Shown piece by piece: positions 1 through 9,086 of a DNA stretch of 64,000 bases (within the stretch, counting starts at the first letter, position 1; every line of letters starts with the position of its first letter). A model generated the notes under the pieces. That model worked only from the letters and a program-made list of their open reading frames with translations. It made no database searches and was not told where the DNA came from. This DNA comes from Psychrobacter faecalis (GTDB taxonomy: Bacteria > Pseudomonadota > Gammaproteobacteria > Pseudomonadales > Moraxellaceae): NCBI RefSeq assembly GCF_016107575.1, contig NZ_JABAST010000016.1, positions 1 to 64,000 on the forward strand, read 5' to 3'. The position numbers were made by a program, and so were the translations under genes.

Positions 1-19
1 TGACCGTATCAGTAAGCAT

Positions 20-619
20 TTAATCTAAATGGCAGTTACACAGAATTCGGGATGGTCTCAACAGTGTTATTGGATGGATTGTAAAGTTGCTATTGAAGTA
101 ACAGTTTTGAAAGAAAAAACTTATATTTTTTATATATAAATTATCTAGGTAAAATTCACAATTAACAAAGTGTATTCCTTTGAACATTCTTAATGTCTTA
201 AAATAATCAAAACTATCTTTGCTATCTCTAGTTGGAAACCTTATACCTGAAAACACTATATCAATTTCACAAAAAAACCTTTCTATTACAGTCGATAAAT
301 AAAGATCTCTACTAGTATTAAGATATGCTTTTAATTCATAAATTAACTGATTAGCATGATGGTTTAGACCTTTGTAACTATAATAGTCATCTTTAAAGTA
401 CCTCAATATATAACTATTTAATAAGTTGGTAAATTCTGATAGTAAACCATTATACCAATCTGTGCGATAATCACCCTTTTCACAATGTAAGGCACACTTA
501 TCCAATGTGCCGAACGTAAGATTTAAGCAATCATCTATTTTACATTTTACTTTTGTAGTGAATATATTTGAATGAACAGAACTCTTGGTCTTGGATGGAT
601 TCACTAATGTGTATTTCAT
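20..619 (-). CDS. Hypothetical protein, possibly pentapeptide-repeat-like
   Basis: Complete 199-residue reading frame with an ATG whose first base is the last base of the stop codon of the valS-like fragment upstream (TAATG arrangement). It is far more AT-rich than valS and uses A/T-ending codons, which suggests transfer from elsewhere. The N-terminal third has a Cys-rich stretch (CKIDDC and KCALHC, about residues 26-45). The middle is rich in Tyr, Leu and Asn. Near residues 147-178 aromatic and Cys residues recur about every five residues (FVNCEF, FFFQNCYF), which resembles a degenerate pentapeptide-repeat strip. There is no signal peptide or clear membrane segment. I do not recognise the family, and the function is unknown. 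It ends 20 bases from the window edge, so a longer ancestral form truncated by a stop or frameshift cannot be excluded. Confidence 0.6.
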   Translation of the reverse strand: MKYTLVNPSKTKSSVHSNIFTTKVKCKIDDCLNLTFGTLDKCALHCEKGDYRTDWYNGLLSEFTNLLNSYILRYFKDDYYSYKGLNHHANQLIYELKAYLNTSRDLYLSTVIERFFCEIDIVFSGIRFPTRDSKDSFDYFKTLRMFKGIHFVNCEFYLDNLYIKNISFFFQNCYFNSNFTIHPITLLRPSRILCNCHLD

Positions 620-714
620 TACAACGCCTTTGACTCTTTCATCGCGGTCAACTGCCCCTCTAACTTAGCCAGTTTAATCTTTTCAGCCTCAACCGCTTCT
701 GCAGATGCTTTACT
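619..714 (-). pseudogene. Duplicated, diverged 3' end of valS (32 codons)
   Basis: Read on the minus strand, these 96 bases translate to SKASAEAVEAEK followed by IKLAKLEGQ, ending KESKAL and a stop. The true ValS C-terminus reads [21 protein letters not shown], then a tail ending in LKAL. Sixteen of the first 21 residues match, and both copies end with the same Lys-Ala-Leu-stop. Similarity ceases sharply upstream of position 714, where a stop codon lies in frame, so no start or upper part of the gene is present. The fragment lies about 170 bp beyond the end of the intact valS, in the same orientation, and leads straight into the AT-rich gene. It looks like the scar of a recombination or integration event at the end of valS. 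The divergence argues against a very recent duplication of the resident gene. Confidence 0.8.
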
Positions 715-823
715 TTATATAAATATATTCGAGTTCATATTAATAAACCATAGATAATAGCATACAAATATTCAGTTATTTATCAGAACCAAGATTTACT
801 TATAGAACCTACCAGTAGACAAT

Positions 824-855
824 AAAAAACGCCATCACAATCGTGACGGCGTTTT
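824..855 (-). terminator. Rho-independent terminator of valS
   Basis: An inverted repeat (aaaacgcc...ggcgtttt plus inner tcac/gtga around the loop aatc, with one internal mismatch) is followed on the minus strand by a T run. It starts 28 bases after the valS stop codon and separates valS from the downstream valS-like scar. Confidence 0.85.
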
Positions 856-882
856 CTACTTATATAGATATTTACGCTTTAT

Positions 883-3852
883 TTACAACGCTTTAAGCTC
901 CTCCATCTGCCCCGCCATAGTCTTAATCTGACCTTCTAACTCAGCCAGTTTCGCCTTCTCAGCATCGACTACTTCGGCTGGCGCTTTACTGACAAAGCCT
1001 TCATTAGAGAGCTTGCGCGAGATACCTTCGGCTTGCTTTTGTAGCTTATCAAAAGATTTACCCAGACGTTTTAGCTCAGCGGTCGGGTCAATCAGTCCTT
1101 TCATGGGTACAAGGACGCGTAGCTGGCCAACCATGCTCGATGACGATAGTGGCACCTCATCACCGTCTTTTAGAAGGGTTAAGCTCTCCACTTTCGCTAA
1201 TGCCTTAAATTGATTGGCAATGCGCGATAGACGCTGCTCTTCCTCATTAGAGATATTTTGTAGTAGCACAGGCAAGCGCACCGCGTTACCGAGTTTCATC
1301 TCGCCTCTGATATTACGGACGCTAGCGATCAGCTCTTGTAACCAGTCCATATCAGACTCGGTTTGCTCGCTAATCAGCGTGCTATCGGTTTGCGGGTAGT
1401 CAGCGATGACGATGCTGTCGGTGTTTTTGCGATCTAGCAGCGGCGCGATGGTTTGCCAAATCTCTTCGGTCAGATACGGCATAATCGGATGGGTGAAGCG
1501 CATGGAGCTCTCAAGCACATGCAGCAGTACGTAGCGGATTTGCGCTTTACGCTCGTCTGTCACTGAGTCATCATTGAGACTGGCTTTGGCAAGCTCAACG
1601 TACCAATCGCAGTACTCGTTCCAAATAAACTCATAGATATCATGGCTGACCATGTCAAGGCGATACTGGTTAAAGTGCTGATGGATATTTTGGACACTAG
1701 AATTTAGACGACTCATAATCCATTTTTCGGGTAGCTCCCACACCTCAGGCTTCGCGCTTTGGTCAATAGGCAGTGCGCTCCCCTCTTTATCGACACAGTT
1801 CATCAGTACAAAACGGCTGGCGTTCCAGATTTTATTACAGAAGTTACGATAGCCCTCAACGCGTTTCAGATCGAAGTTAATATCGCGGCCCGTGCTCGCC
1901 AAGGAGGTAAAGGTGAATCTCAATGCATCCGTACCGTAAGCCGCGATGCCTTCAGGGAACTCTTTACGCGTTTGCTTCTCAATTTTCGCCGCGTCTTTTG
2001 GGTTCATCATATTGCTGGTACGTTTTTCTACTAGCGTCTCCAAATCGATACCATCGATGATATCGATTGGGTCGAGAACGTTGCCTTTTGATTTGGACAT
2101 TTTTTGTCCTTGGCCATCACGGACGAGACCATGGACATAAACGGTCTTAAACGGTACTTGCGGGCTGCCATCGTCGTTTTTGACAAAATGCATGGTCAGC
2201 ATAATCATGCGCGCGACCCAAAAGAAAATAATGTCAAAGCCCGTGACCAAGACGCTGGTCGGGTGAAAGGTTTTAAGTACGCGCGGATCAGCGTTCGGGT
2301 CTGCCCAGTCAAGCGTACTAAACGTCCAAAGTCCCGAGCTAAACCAGGTATCGAGCACATCATCGTCTTGGCGCAATTTAACATCGTCGCTTAGATTGTA
2401 TTTAGTACGCACTTCCGCTTCATCACGGGCAACATAAATCTCACCAGTCGCATCGTCGTACCATGCAGGGATACGATGTCCCCACCATAGCTGACGGCTG
2501 ATACACCAGTCTTGCAAGTCCGTCATCCACGCCATATACATATTTTTATATTGCGCAGGAACGAACTCAATTCGGCCATCTTCTACGGCATCAATCGCAG
2601 GTTTGGCAAGCTTACTGACGGCCACGTACCATTGATCGGTCAACCACGGCTCAACGATCGTACCACCACGCTCAGCACGTGGGGCTTTGAGTGCGTAGTC
2701 TTCGATATCCTCTAGCCAACCTTGCTCGCCCGCTTGCTCAACCAAGAATTTACGCGCCGCAAAACGCTCAAGTCCTGCATATTCACTTGGCGTGGTTTCT
2801 AATGTCGGCTCACGTGTTTGTAGGTCAGGATAAACTTCCATCGCAGGTAAGATATTGGCGCGTTCATCAAGGATATTAATCAATGGCAAGTTATGACGAC
2901 GACCAAGCTCATAGTCATTAAAATCATGGGCTGGGGTGATTTTTACGCAGCCAGTACCAAATTCGATATCAACATAATCATCGGCAACGATAGGAACAAT
3001 GCGACCAGTAATCGGCAAGGTAATGGTTTTGCCAATCAAGTGCGCGTAACGCTCGTCCTTTGGATTGACGGCAACGGCGGTATCGCCAAGCAAGGTTTCA
3101 GGGCGCGTGGTGGCAACGACCAGATAGTTTTTACCCTCTTGGGTCGTTAAGTCTTTATCGGTGAAATGATAGCGGAAATGCCATAAGCTACCCTTTTCAT
3201 CGACGTTTTCTACTTCTAAATCCGATAGCGCCGTTTGGAACTTAGGATCCCAGTTGACCAGACGCTTACCACGATAAATCAAGCCATCATCGAATAGGCG
3301 TACAAATACTTCTTTTACCGCATTCGACAAACCATCGTCCATGGTAAAGCGCTCACGTGACCAGTCGACTGAGCTGCCCAAACGACGAATTTGACGGGTG
3401 ATATTGTCGCCCGACTCTTCTTTCCATTCCCAGACTTTATCGATGAAATCTTCGCGCGTCATATCACGGCGCTTCAAACCTTGCGCCTCCAAACGACGCT
3501 CAACGACCATTTGGGTGGCAATACCCGCATGGTCGGTGCCCGGTTGCCAAAGCGTGTTGTCACCATCCATACGGTGATAACGGGTTAGTGCGTCCATGAT
3601 GGCATTGTTAAAGCCATGACCCATATGCAGTGAACCGGTGACGTTTGGTGGCGGCAAGGCGATAGAGAACGACTCGTCTTTATCAAAGCTTGGCTTAAAA
3701 TAACCGTTTTCTTCCCAACCTTGATACATGCCTGCTTCGACATCGCTTGGATTATAGGCGTTCTCTAATTGACTTAAGGCGGCCTGAATCGATTGTGTCA
3801 GGTTGCTCTTGGTGTTGCTCTTGGTATTATCAGGGGTATTAGAAGTACTCAT
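883..3852 (-). CDS. valS: Valyl-tRNA synthetase
   Basis: Class I aminoacyl-tRNA synthetase of 989 residues that charges tRNA-Val with valine in the cytoplasm. The ATP-binding HIGH motif appears as HMGH at residues 76-79, after PPPNVTGSL. The KMSKS motif is at 584-588. Between them lies the long CP1 editing domain, which hydrolyses misacylated Thr-tRNA. The anticodon-binding domain follows, and the last 70 or so residues form the Lys/Glu-rich coiled-coil tail typical of ValS. The N-terminus is about 28 residues longer than the E. coli enzyme, is Ser/Asn/Thr-rich and contains a duplicated NTKS tetrapeptide encoded by a 12-bp tandem repeat. The gene stands alone and is divergent from the FNT-family gene. 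Its 3' end is partly duplicated downstream. Confidence 0.98.
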   Translation of the reverse strand: MSTSNTPDNTKSNTKSNLTQSIQAALSQLENAYNPSDVEAGMYQGWEENGYFKPSFDKDESFSIALPPPNVTGSLHMGHGFNNAIMDALTRYHRMDGDNTLWQPGTDHAGIATQMVVERRLEAQGLKRRDMTREDFIDKVWEWKEESGDNITRQIRRLGSSVDWSRERFTMDDGLSNAVKEVFVRLFDDGLIYRGKRLVNWDPKFQTALSDLEVENVDEKGSLWHFRYHFTDKDLTTQEGKNYLVVATTRPETLLGDTAVAVNPKDERYAHLIGKTITLPITGRIVPIVADDYVDIEFGTGCVKITPAHDFNDYELGRRHNLPLINILDERANILPAMEVYPDLQTREPTLETTPSEYAGLERFAARKFLVEQAGEQGWLEDIEDYALKAPRAERGGTIVEPWLTDQWYVAVSKLAKPAIDAVEDGRIEFVPAQYKNMYMAWMTDLQDWCISRQLWWGHRIPAWYDDATGEIYVARDEAEVRTKYNLSDDVKLRQDDDVLDTWFSSGLWTFSTLDWADPNADPRVLKTFHPTSVLVTGFDIIFFWVARMIMLTMHFVKNDDGSPQVPFKTVYVHGLVRDGQGQKMSKSKGNVLDPIDIIDGIDLETLVEKRTSNMMNPKDAAKIEKQTRKEFPEGIAAYGTDALRFTFTSLASTGRDINFDLKRVEGYRNFCNKIWNASRFVLMNCVDKEGSALPIDQSAKPEVWELPEKWIMSRLNSSVQNIHQHFNQYRLDMVSHDIYEFIWNEYCDWYVELAKASLNDDSVTDERKAQIRYVLLHVLESSMRFTHPIMPYLTEEIWQTIAPLLDRKNTDSIVIADYPQTDSTLISEQTESDMDWLQELIASVRNIRGEMKLGNAVRLPVLLQNISNEEEQRLSRIANQFKALAKVESLTLLKDGDEVPLSSSSMVGQLRVLVPMKGLIDPTAELKRLGKSFDKLQKQAEGISRKLSNEGFVSKAPAEVVDAEKAKLAELEGQIKTMAGQMEELKAL
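3802..3825 (-). repeat. 12-bp perfect tandem duplication in valS
   Basis: gttgctcttggt occurs twice head to tail and encodes NTKS-NTKS in the nonconserved N-terminal extension of ValS. The duplication is in frame. Confidence 0.85.
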
Positions 3853-4103
3853 AATAGAATGGTCTTTTATTAAAAATGAAGGTGGTCAAACAAAGTTATC
3901 GAAAAATAGGGAAAATAATTAATAGAGTGATTTTAACGCAGATGGGCAGATTTTGTTAGATGCTAAGGACATTTATCAGTCTTCAATAGCGGCAGGGGCC
4001 AATTTACAACAGTAATCGGCTGAACACTCAACATAATAAACGCTGCGCATACGCTAGAATAAAGAGAAACCTAAATTATTATCAGATAAACAGCGAGCCG
4101 ACC

Positions 4104-5210
4104 GTGTCTAAAGATAGCGAGCACAACGATAACAATAATAGTAGCAATAGCAGCCACTCTAAAGCTGAAAAAAGAGAGGATGTACGCTCTATAGCTGCTG
4201 AAGAAAATAGTACTGAAGACAAAGTAGAAGGCGATACTGAGGCGCAGAGCGACTCCGATACCACAGAAAACTTAGAGGACGAAGATTTCTCTGAGGATAT
4301 TAGCGAAGAAGACAAAGAGACCATCAAAAAAGTCGCCAATGATGACAATTTCAGCCAAGCAAAAAGCTATGCCAGTATCTTGGTTGAGCAGGTGATGGAT
4401 GCCAGAGAAACCTTTGAGCGCTCGCTTGGCTCGTTATTTACCAGTGCTTTTACTGCTGGGCTTGAGATTGGCATCAGCTTCTTTATGATTTTATCGGCTT
4501 TTGCGCTTTTGAGTGGCGTGCTCCCGAGCCATTACGCGATCGTCCTCGCTTCCCTACTTTATCCGATTGGCTTTATTATTGTCGTCATCGGTCAATCGCT
4601 TTTATTTACCGAACAAACCTCTCTTTTAAGCCTTCCTGTACTCAATAAAATCGAACCCTTACATAAATTGCTACGCCTTTGGGGCATTGTCATCGCCGGT
4701 AACGTCGTTGGTGGCTGTTTATTTGCCGCTTTGATGATCGGACTAGGTTTAAATATGCAGCTGTTTAGCGTCAGTGACATCGATGCCTATGCCGAGCATA
4801 TCTTAGGGTTTAGATGGTGGGTGATATTTGGTAGCGCCATCTTGGCAGGCTGGATGATGGGTATCACCGCCTGGCTTGTGACCTCGGCGCGCGATACCCT
4901 AAGTCGCATTGTTTTAGTGACCTTGATTACTGGCAGTATTGGCTTTTTAGGTTTGCATCATAGTATCGTCGGTAATATCGAGATATTTTCTGCTTTGCTT
5001 TATGGCAATACCGTCAGCTTAGCGCGCTATTTGCTATTTTTGGCGGTGATATTGGTTGGCAACACCGTTGGCGGGGTGGTGTTTGTCGCGGTACTAAAAA
5101 ACCGTACCTTCTTGTTTGATATTGCTAAGGTCAAAGAAGAAACTGCCAAAGACAAACCAAACGAAGTCAACAATATAAACAGCCGTATAAATACCCGACG
5201 ACCTTATTAA
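4104..5210 (+). CDS. Formate/nitrite transporter (FNT) family channel, YfdC-like
   Basis: Integral inner-membrane protein of 368 residues. The first 90 or so residues are hydrophilic and very acidic/Ser-rich. The six-helix FNT fold follows, with family hallmarks such as GLEIGISFF, LFTEQTS, GNVVGG, LAGWMMGITAWL, LHHSIVGN and GNTVGG. FNT proteins are pentameric channels for small anions such as formate, nitrite or hydrosulfide. The acidic N-terminal extension and the absence of nearby formate or nitrite genes make it closest in architecture to E. coli YfdC, whose substrate is not settled. The start is a GTG; no better in-frame ATG precedes the acidic region. It is divergent from valS and ends at a strong hairpin terminator. 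Confidence 0.85.
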   Translation: MSKDSEHNDNNNSSNSSHSKAEKREDVRSIAAEENSTEDKVEGDTEAQSDSDTTENLEDEDFSEDISEEDKETIKKVANDDNFSQAKSYASILVEQVMDARETFERSLGSLFTSAFTAGLEIGISFFMILSAFALLSGVLPSHYAIVLASLLYPIGFIIVVIGQSLLFTEQTSLLSLPVLNKIEPLHKLLRLWGIVIAGNVVGGCLFAALMIGLGLNMQLFSVSDIDAYAEHILGFRWWVIFGSAILAGWMMGITAWLVTSARDTLSRIVLVTLITGSIGFLGLHHSIVGNIEIFSALLYGNTVSLARYLLFLAVILVGNTVGGVVFVAVLKNRTFLFDIAKVKEETAKDKPNEVNNINSRINTRRPY

Positions 5211-5242
5211 CAATAATTAGCAGTAAAATCCTTAAGCTAATT

Positions 5243-5286
5243 TCCCATAACAGATTTTAAGCATTTAAACCTGTTATGGGATTTTA
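5243..5286 (+). terminator. Terminator after the FNT gene
   Basis: Perfect 11-bp stem tcccataacag / ctgttatggga with a 17-base AT-rich loop, followed by tttta. It begins 33 bases beyond the stop codon. Confidence 0.8.
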
Positions 5287-5299
5287 TGAACGAGTGATA

Positions 5300-5446
5300 T
5301 ATAGTAAATTCCATTTAGAAATGTTATAGGACTGCTGGAATAAATTTTTCGAAGCCTCTGGAGTGCGAAGCACACAGCAAGCGAGGAAGATTTATTCCAG
5401 CAGAGCGCTATTTTAAATGAACCACTTTTATATTGAATTGGCTATA
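5300..5446. repeat. MITE-like palindromic element
   Basis: About 147 bp bounded by imperfect inverted ends (tatagtaaattc at 5300-5311 and gaattggctata at 5435-5446). A second, perfect 14-bp inverted pair lies inside (ctgctggaataaat at 5332-5345, its complement at 5390-5403). The centre has a small hairpin gtgc-gaa-gcac at 5363-5373. There is no open reading frame. This nested architecture with short terminal inverted repeats fits a miniature non-autonomous element or a large intergenic palindrome. Only one copy lies in the window. Confidence 0.55.
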
Positions 5447-5476
5447 GATGCTTAACGTCTGTCTAAATCATTAGCG

Positions 5477-6400
5477 TTAAAGCATGCGCGCGGCTAATAC
5501 ACTGCTTTCTATTTCAGACTTTCTCAGTTTATTGTGTCGCGCGCTAAATATGCGTACCAAAATCCCTGCCGTCAAGAACATCACCAAGGTATAGATGGCT
5601 GGCATCATCGACATATCGTAGTTCGATAATAACGTCAACGCCATAAATATCGATAAGGTACTGTTTTGGAGCCCGACTTCTAACGTGACCGACGTTCTTT
5701 GCGCCAAGTTTAGACCAAACCATTTACTACTATAATAACCAAGCGCCATGGTTGAAAGGTTCAATATTATCGACACAGGGCCGGTAGCGATAAAGGCATC
5801 GACGATGATATCGCGTTGCACATAGCCCAAAAACAGCACTAAAAACGTTAAAAAAAGCACGCCAAAGCGCGACACATAGATTTGTGAGCGATCGGCGACT
5901 GCTGGCGCGTAACGCTTAATCAGCATGCCGATACTAATAGGCACAATCGTTAGCAGCACCAAAGTAAGCACCGTTTTTAATACGGGCAATTCAAACGCGC
6001 TACCGCTGCCCATAAAATAAATCAACGAAAAGCTCAGTACAATTGGAATGGTAAATACCGTGATAACGCTGGCAATCGCGGTCATCGTCACCGACAGCGC
6101 CACATCGCCTTTGGCCAAATAAGTAAATAAGTTTGAGGTAGTGCCGCCTGGGCATAGCACGAGCAGCATAACGCCAACGGCATACTCTGGGCGTAATGGC
6201 ATGATATTGGCTAAGGTAAAGCCGATGATTGGCAGTAGTATCAGCTGATTGGTCAAGCCTATACCGACAGCTTTGGGATACTTTAACACCCGTTTAAAAT
6301 CGTTGGTGACGAGGGTCAAGCCCATGCCCATCATGATTAAAAACAAGCAAATAGGAATAATAACTGAGTTTACTAAAGTGACTAGCGCCAAACTTTCCAT
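5477..6400 (-). CDS. Bile acid:sodium symporter (BASS/SBF) family transporter
   Basis: Polytopic membrane protein of 307 residues with about nine to ten hydrophobic helices covering the whole chain. The SBF-family signature is clear near residues 80-105 (CPGGTTSN, then YLAKGDVALSVTMTA), the segment that in structurally known homologues crosses over near the sodium sites. Members import organic anions with sodium; bacterial substrates include bile acids, pantoate and keto acids. The substrate cannot be assigned here. The gene is monocistronic, and no partner genes indicate a pathway. Confidence 0.85.
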   Translation of the reverse strand: MESLALVTLVNSVIIPICLFLIMMGMGLTLVTNDFKRVLKYPKAVGIGLTNQLILLPIIGFTLANIMPLRPEYAVGVMLLVLCPGGTTSNLFTYLAKGDVALSVTMTAIASVITVFTIPIVLSFSLIYFMGSGSAFELPVLKTVLTLVLLTIVPISIGMLIKRYAPAVADRSQIYVSRFGVLFLTFLVLFLGYVQRDIIVDAFIATGPVSIILNLSTMALGYYSSKWFGLNLAQRTSVTLEVGLQNSTLSIFMALTLLSNYDMSMMPAIYTLVMFLTAGILVRIFSARHNKLRKSEIESSVLAARML

Positions 6401-6753
6401 ACTAACATCCCTGTAAATGTGACCTATTCCTAGATCAACTGCTAATGATTAAGTGATACCTGCTTAGCATTCCTTGCTAAGGCTGGTTAATAGCGGCTAA
6501 CGCTTAACATCAACAGCCATCACTCATTGTTATACTGAATTGCTGATGTATCGATATTACTTTTCACTCACTATAGCTTTTATGAGAGTGCTTATAGCAT
6601 AAAAGTCAGCAAAACATATAGCGAGTATATAGCGCAAATGTCATATACATTTGCTTTATTCAACGACTCATCAGTCAAGTGTAAAATGTGGGAATAGAGT
6701 AGAAATAGAAAGGGTTTGCCAGAAGATTCTAAGGAGTTACGGTTAAATGATAT
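6401..6753. other. Intergenic region, no gene seen
   Basis: AT-rich spacer between the YbjQ pair and the BASS transporter, both on the minus strand. I see no convincing reading frame or RNA gene. It should hold the promoter of the BASS gene. Confidence 0.5.
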
Positions 6754-7242
6754 CTAATACATAGAGGCTTTATTAGAATTTTCACAACTATGGACGGCGG
6801 TACCATAGGCAATGGCTTCGACCATGCTGCCCAACTGATTGACATTACTGACTTCAAAACGCAGGCCATAAATATGACTATAGCCTTTCGCCTGCGCTTG
6901 GCTACGCATACGTACGGCAGCTTCACGGCGCGCGCGATCAAGTAAGGTCTCATAAGTGGTAAGATTTTTACCAAAGATACTTAAAACGCGAGCAATGACC
7001 ATTTTAAAATAATCTTGCGCAATCACCACGCTGCCAAGTACCAATTCACCCTCAGTATGAGCATCCAATTTGGGGACATAAAAGCGCTCGGTCGAGACGA
7101 CAATATGGCTAAGCTCTTTTTCAGCGATTTTTAATTGTGCCAAGTGCTGACGCTCATGCCGTGAGCCAAAAAACCAGCCGACCACAAACAACACCAGAAG
7201 CGGCGCGTAGTTGATGAGCATTTGGGTGAGAGAATTATTCAT
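6754..7242 (-). CDS. YbjQ/UPF0145-family protein with membrane anchor
   Basis: Protein of 162 residues. One N-terminal membrane helix (about residues 10-25, APLLVLFVVGWFFG) is followed by a basic stretch and a soluble YbjQ-type domain. Family features include the segment ending in ARREAAVRMRSQAQAKG, an IYGLRFEVSNV strand and a final AYGTAV strand. YbjQ domains form small oligomeric rings; a heavy-metal-binding role has been proposed but the function is unproven. It lies 48 bp downstream of a second YbjQ-family gene in the same orientation, probably as a two-gene operon, with the soluble paralogue first and the anchored one second. Confidence 0.75.
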   Translation of the reverse strand: MNNSLTQMLINYAPLLVLFVVGWFFGSRHERQHLAQLKIAEKELSHIVVSTERFYVPKLDAHTEGELVLGSVVIAQDYFKMVIARVLSIFGKNLTTYETLLDRARREAAVRMRSQAQAKGYSHIYGLRFEVSNVNQLGSMVEAIAYGTAVHSCENSNKASMY

Positions 7243-7290
7243 GGACCGTCTCGAGCGTCAAAAAGCGTTGCTGCTTTTTTTGCTGGTTAA

Positions 7291-7761
7291 TTAACCAAAA
7301 GGATTGAAACGTGGCAAATCATCAGCGGCGACGTTGGGGTTTTGCGGCGCTGCTTGGTCGTGATTTTGCAAACCTGTAGGACAAGAAGGATTGCTTGGCG
7401 GTTGATGAGATGACGGCGAAGAGACGGACTGCTGCGGCATGGGTACGGCTTTAACCGCGGTGCCATAGACAAACAGCTCAGAAGCGCCTTGGGCAATGCT
7501 CGAAGTCGAAAACCGCAGACCTACCACGGCATCGGCACCTAAGGCTTCTGCTTTGATGACCATACGATCGATGGCTTCTTGGCGTGACTCTTCTAATAGC
7601 TCGGTATAAGCCGTCAGCTCACCACCAACGATATTTTTTAGCCCAGCGAACAAGTCTTTGCCCATGTGCTTTGAGCGCACAGTACTACCGTAAACAACGT
7701 CCAAGCGCTCGGTAATCTGGTAGTTGGGTAAGTGCTCAAGGTTGGAAAGTTGCACAGTCAT
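7291..7761 (-). CDS. YbjQ/UPF0145-family protein
   Basis: Soluble protein of 156 residues. The first 110 or so follow the UPF0145 plan: an N-terminal strand ending in VVYGSTVRSKHMG, then GLKNIVGGE, then TELLEESRQEAIDRM, then AEALGADAVVGLRFSTS and FVYGTAV. The last 40 residues are a Pro/Ser/Gln-rich tail without recognisable fold. The function is unknown; members are often annotated as putative heavy-metal-binding proteins. It is the first gene of a pair with the membrane-anchored YbjQ protein downstream. Confidence 0.85.
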   Translation of the reverse strand: MTVQLSNLEHLPNYQITERLDVVYGSTVRSKHMGKDLFAGLKNIVGGELTAYTELLEESRQEAIDRMVIKAEALGADAVVGLRFSTSSIAQGASELFVYGTAVKAVPMPQQSVSSPSSHQPPSNPSCPTGLQNHDQAAPQNPNVAADDLPRFNPFG

Positions 7762-7852
7762 GCTACAGCCTTATTGGTGACTTATATGAATTTAATGAAG
7801 ATTGATGGTGTCAGTGCATAATAAACAATCAATATTGTTGAAACAAACCCTG

Positions 7853-8410
7853 CTAGTCATTGGTATGAAACAATAAAAACAGCTCGGTCAAATTGCCTTC
7901 GATGCTATTGGCCATTTGCGCCATTTTATCTTCATCAGCGCGCATTTCGGCAAGCTCAGGATCCTCATCATCGATACCGCTTAGCACAATCATAGGCAAG
8001 GTTAAGACCGCCACATCTTCTGCCGTTTCTTCATCTTCAAACCAATCACTGGCTTCATCGCCATACATCGCATCGACAAAACCGATCGACCAAGCAACGA
8101 TGTCAGACTCCTCTGAAAAATCGACCGCCACTTCCTCATTACCCGCATCTTCACCAAAGGGTAGCTCGATCGGCGTTTCGTTTTTTAGCTCAGCCATAAT
8201 CGAGTCGCGCCAGCGCTGAATACCGTCAATCACATTTGCAGGAATGTCACTGACGTGACCTTCAAATAGCGCATCTAGCCAATTTGGCAATGGACGTCCG
8301 ATAATAGTGGCGGTCAAAAAACCGTGGGTGGCAACACTATCCAGCACGAACTGGCTCTCATCATTGTCCAAATAGTCTAATAATTCATCGAAACTGAGTG
8401 GGTTATTCAT
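7853..8410 (-). CDS. UPF0149 (YecA/YgfB) family protein
   Basis: Acidic cytoplasmic protein of 185 residues. It begins with a conserved FDELLDYLD segment, followed by the family's THGFLTATIIG motif and a Trp-containing PNWLDALF segment. The rest is helical and strongly acidic (many Asp/Glu near residues 100-165). A C-terminal SEC-C zinc motif seen in some YecA proteins is absent, so this is the short form. The molecular role of the family is poorly defined. An AAGGA ribosome-binding site supports the ATG. The upstream spacer holds a nested palindrome. Confidence 0.8.
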   Translation of the reverse strand: MNNPLSFDELLDYLDNDESQFVLDSVATHGFLTATIIGRPLPNWLDALFEGHVSDIPANVIDGIQRWRDSIMAELKNETPIELPFGEDAGNEEVAVDFSEESDIVAWSIGFVDAMYGDEASDWFEDEETAEDVAVLTLPMIVLSGIDDEDPELAEMRADEDKMAQMANSIEGNLTELFLLFHTND

Positions 8411-8474
8411 AGCAGGGAGTCCTTGGCGGCTAGATTACGGCGTACGCCATACATGAGTATGGCAACATAAAAAG

Positions 8475-8534
8475 AGCTGATTGCAGCATCATTTTTAACA
8501 ATTTAATATTATTAAAAATATCTGACAATCAGCT
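8475..8534. repeat. Nested palindrome upstream of the UPF0149 gene
   Basis: Perfect 9-bp outer arms (agctgattg at 8475-8483, caatcagct at 8526-8534) enclose a second inverted pair (tttttaa / ttaaaaa). It lies 65 bases before the UPF0149 start. It could be a transcript hairpin, a terminator of the upstream acidic gene or an operator. Confidence 0.5.
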
Positions 8535-8660
8535 TAGCACAATATACTTAACATGATGATTGCTTATCTGTGTAACCAGTTAACAACTTTCGGCTAACAC
8601 AAGCCATTATCTTTACTTTTCCTGATTATCAGGCGGCAAACTTAAAACAGAAATAACGGG

Positions 8661-8897
8661 TTAAATATCGTCATCATCCCAGTCATCGCCATCTTCATCA
8701 AAATTATCGATGTCATCAAGATCGTCTTTGAGCTCTTTTTCTAGACGTTTTTCTTCTAGTAGGTTATCAATCAAACGGCGTTTTTCAAGGCTGCTTAAGC
8801 GCGTACGCACACTGGTTTCGGCCTCTTCCACCATCTTGGCGTCGTCATCATCGACAAAATCGTCATCAAAATCGTCATCAATATCAGCGTCACTCAT
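8661..8897 (-). CDS. Small highly acidic protein, PA3496-like
   Basis: Protein of 78 residues with extreme composition: Asp/Glu-rich blocks at both ends (residues 3-20 and 58-78) flank a basic helical segment, SSLEKRRLIDNLLEEKRLEKEL. A central helix between acidic tails recalls the small PA3496-type proteins annotated in pseudomonads and Acinetobacter, whose role is unclear. An AGGAG-like site (gtcatgacaagctcct on the plus strand) precedes the ATG, which supports translation. The neighbours give no functional clue. Confidence 0.7.
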   Translation of the reverse strand: MSDADIDDDFDDDFVDDDDAKMVEEAETSVRTRLSSLEKRRLIDNLLEEKRLEKELKDDLDDIDNFDEDGDDWDDDDI

Positions 8898-9086
8898 GAC
8901 AAGCTCCTATCGTTTTTCGGCAAAGGTATTAAAAATACATAAATATATATATGCCTTATAAAGTCTCTCCCAAGCGTTGTCAATCCTTTTTATCACTATG
9001 ACAACGTTATGCTCAAAGATAATAAGCGCATAGGCATTTATCTTACAGGCAATTGTAGAGATTCACTGACGTCTAAAGTGACAAAT

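Noticed and set aside
4082..4348. Ser/Leu-rich minus-strand frame
   Set aside because: It is the antisense of the acidic, Ser-rich N-terminus of the FNT-family gene.
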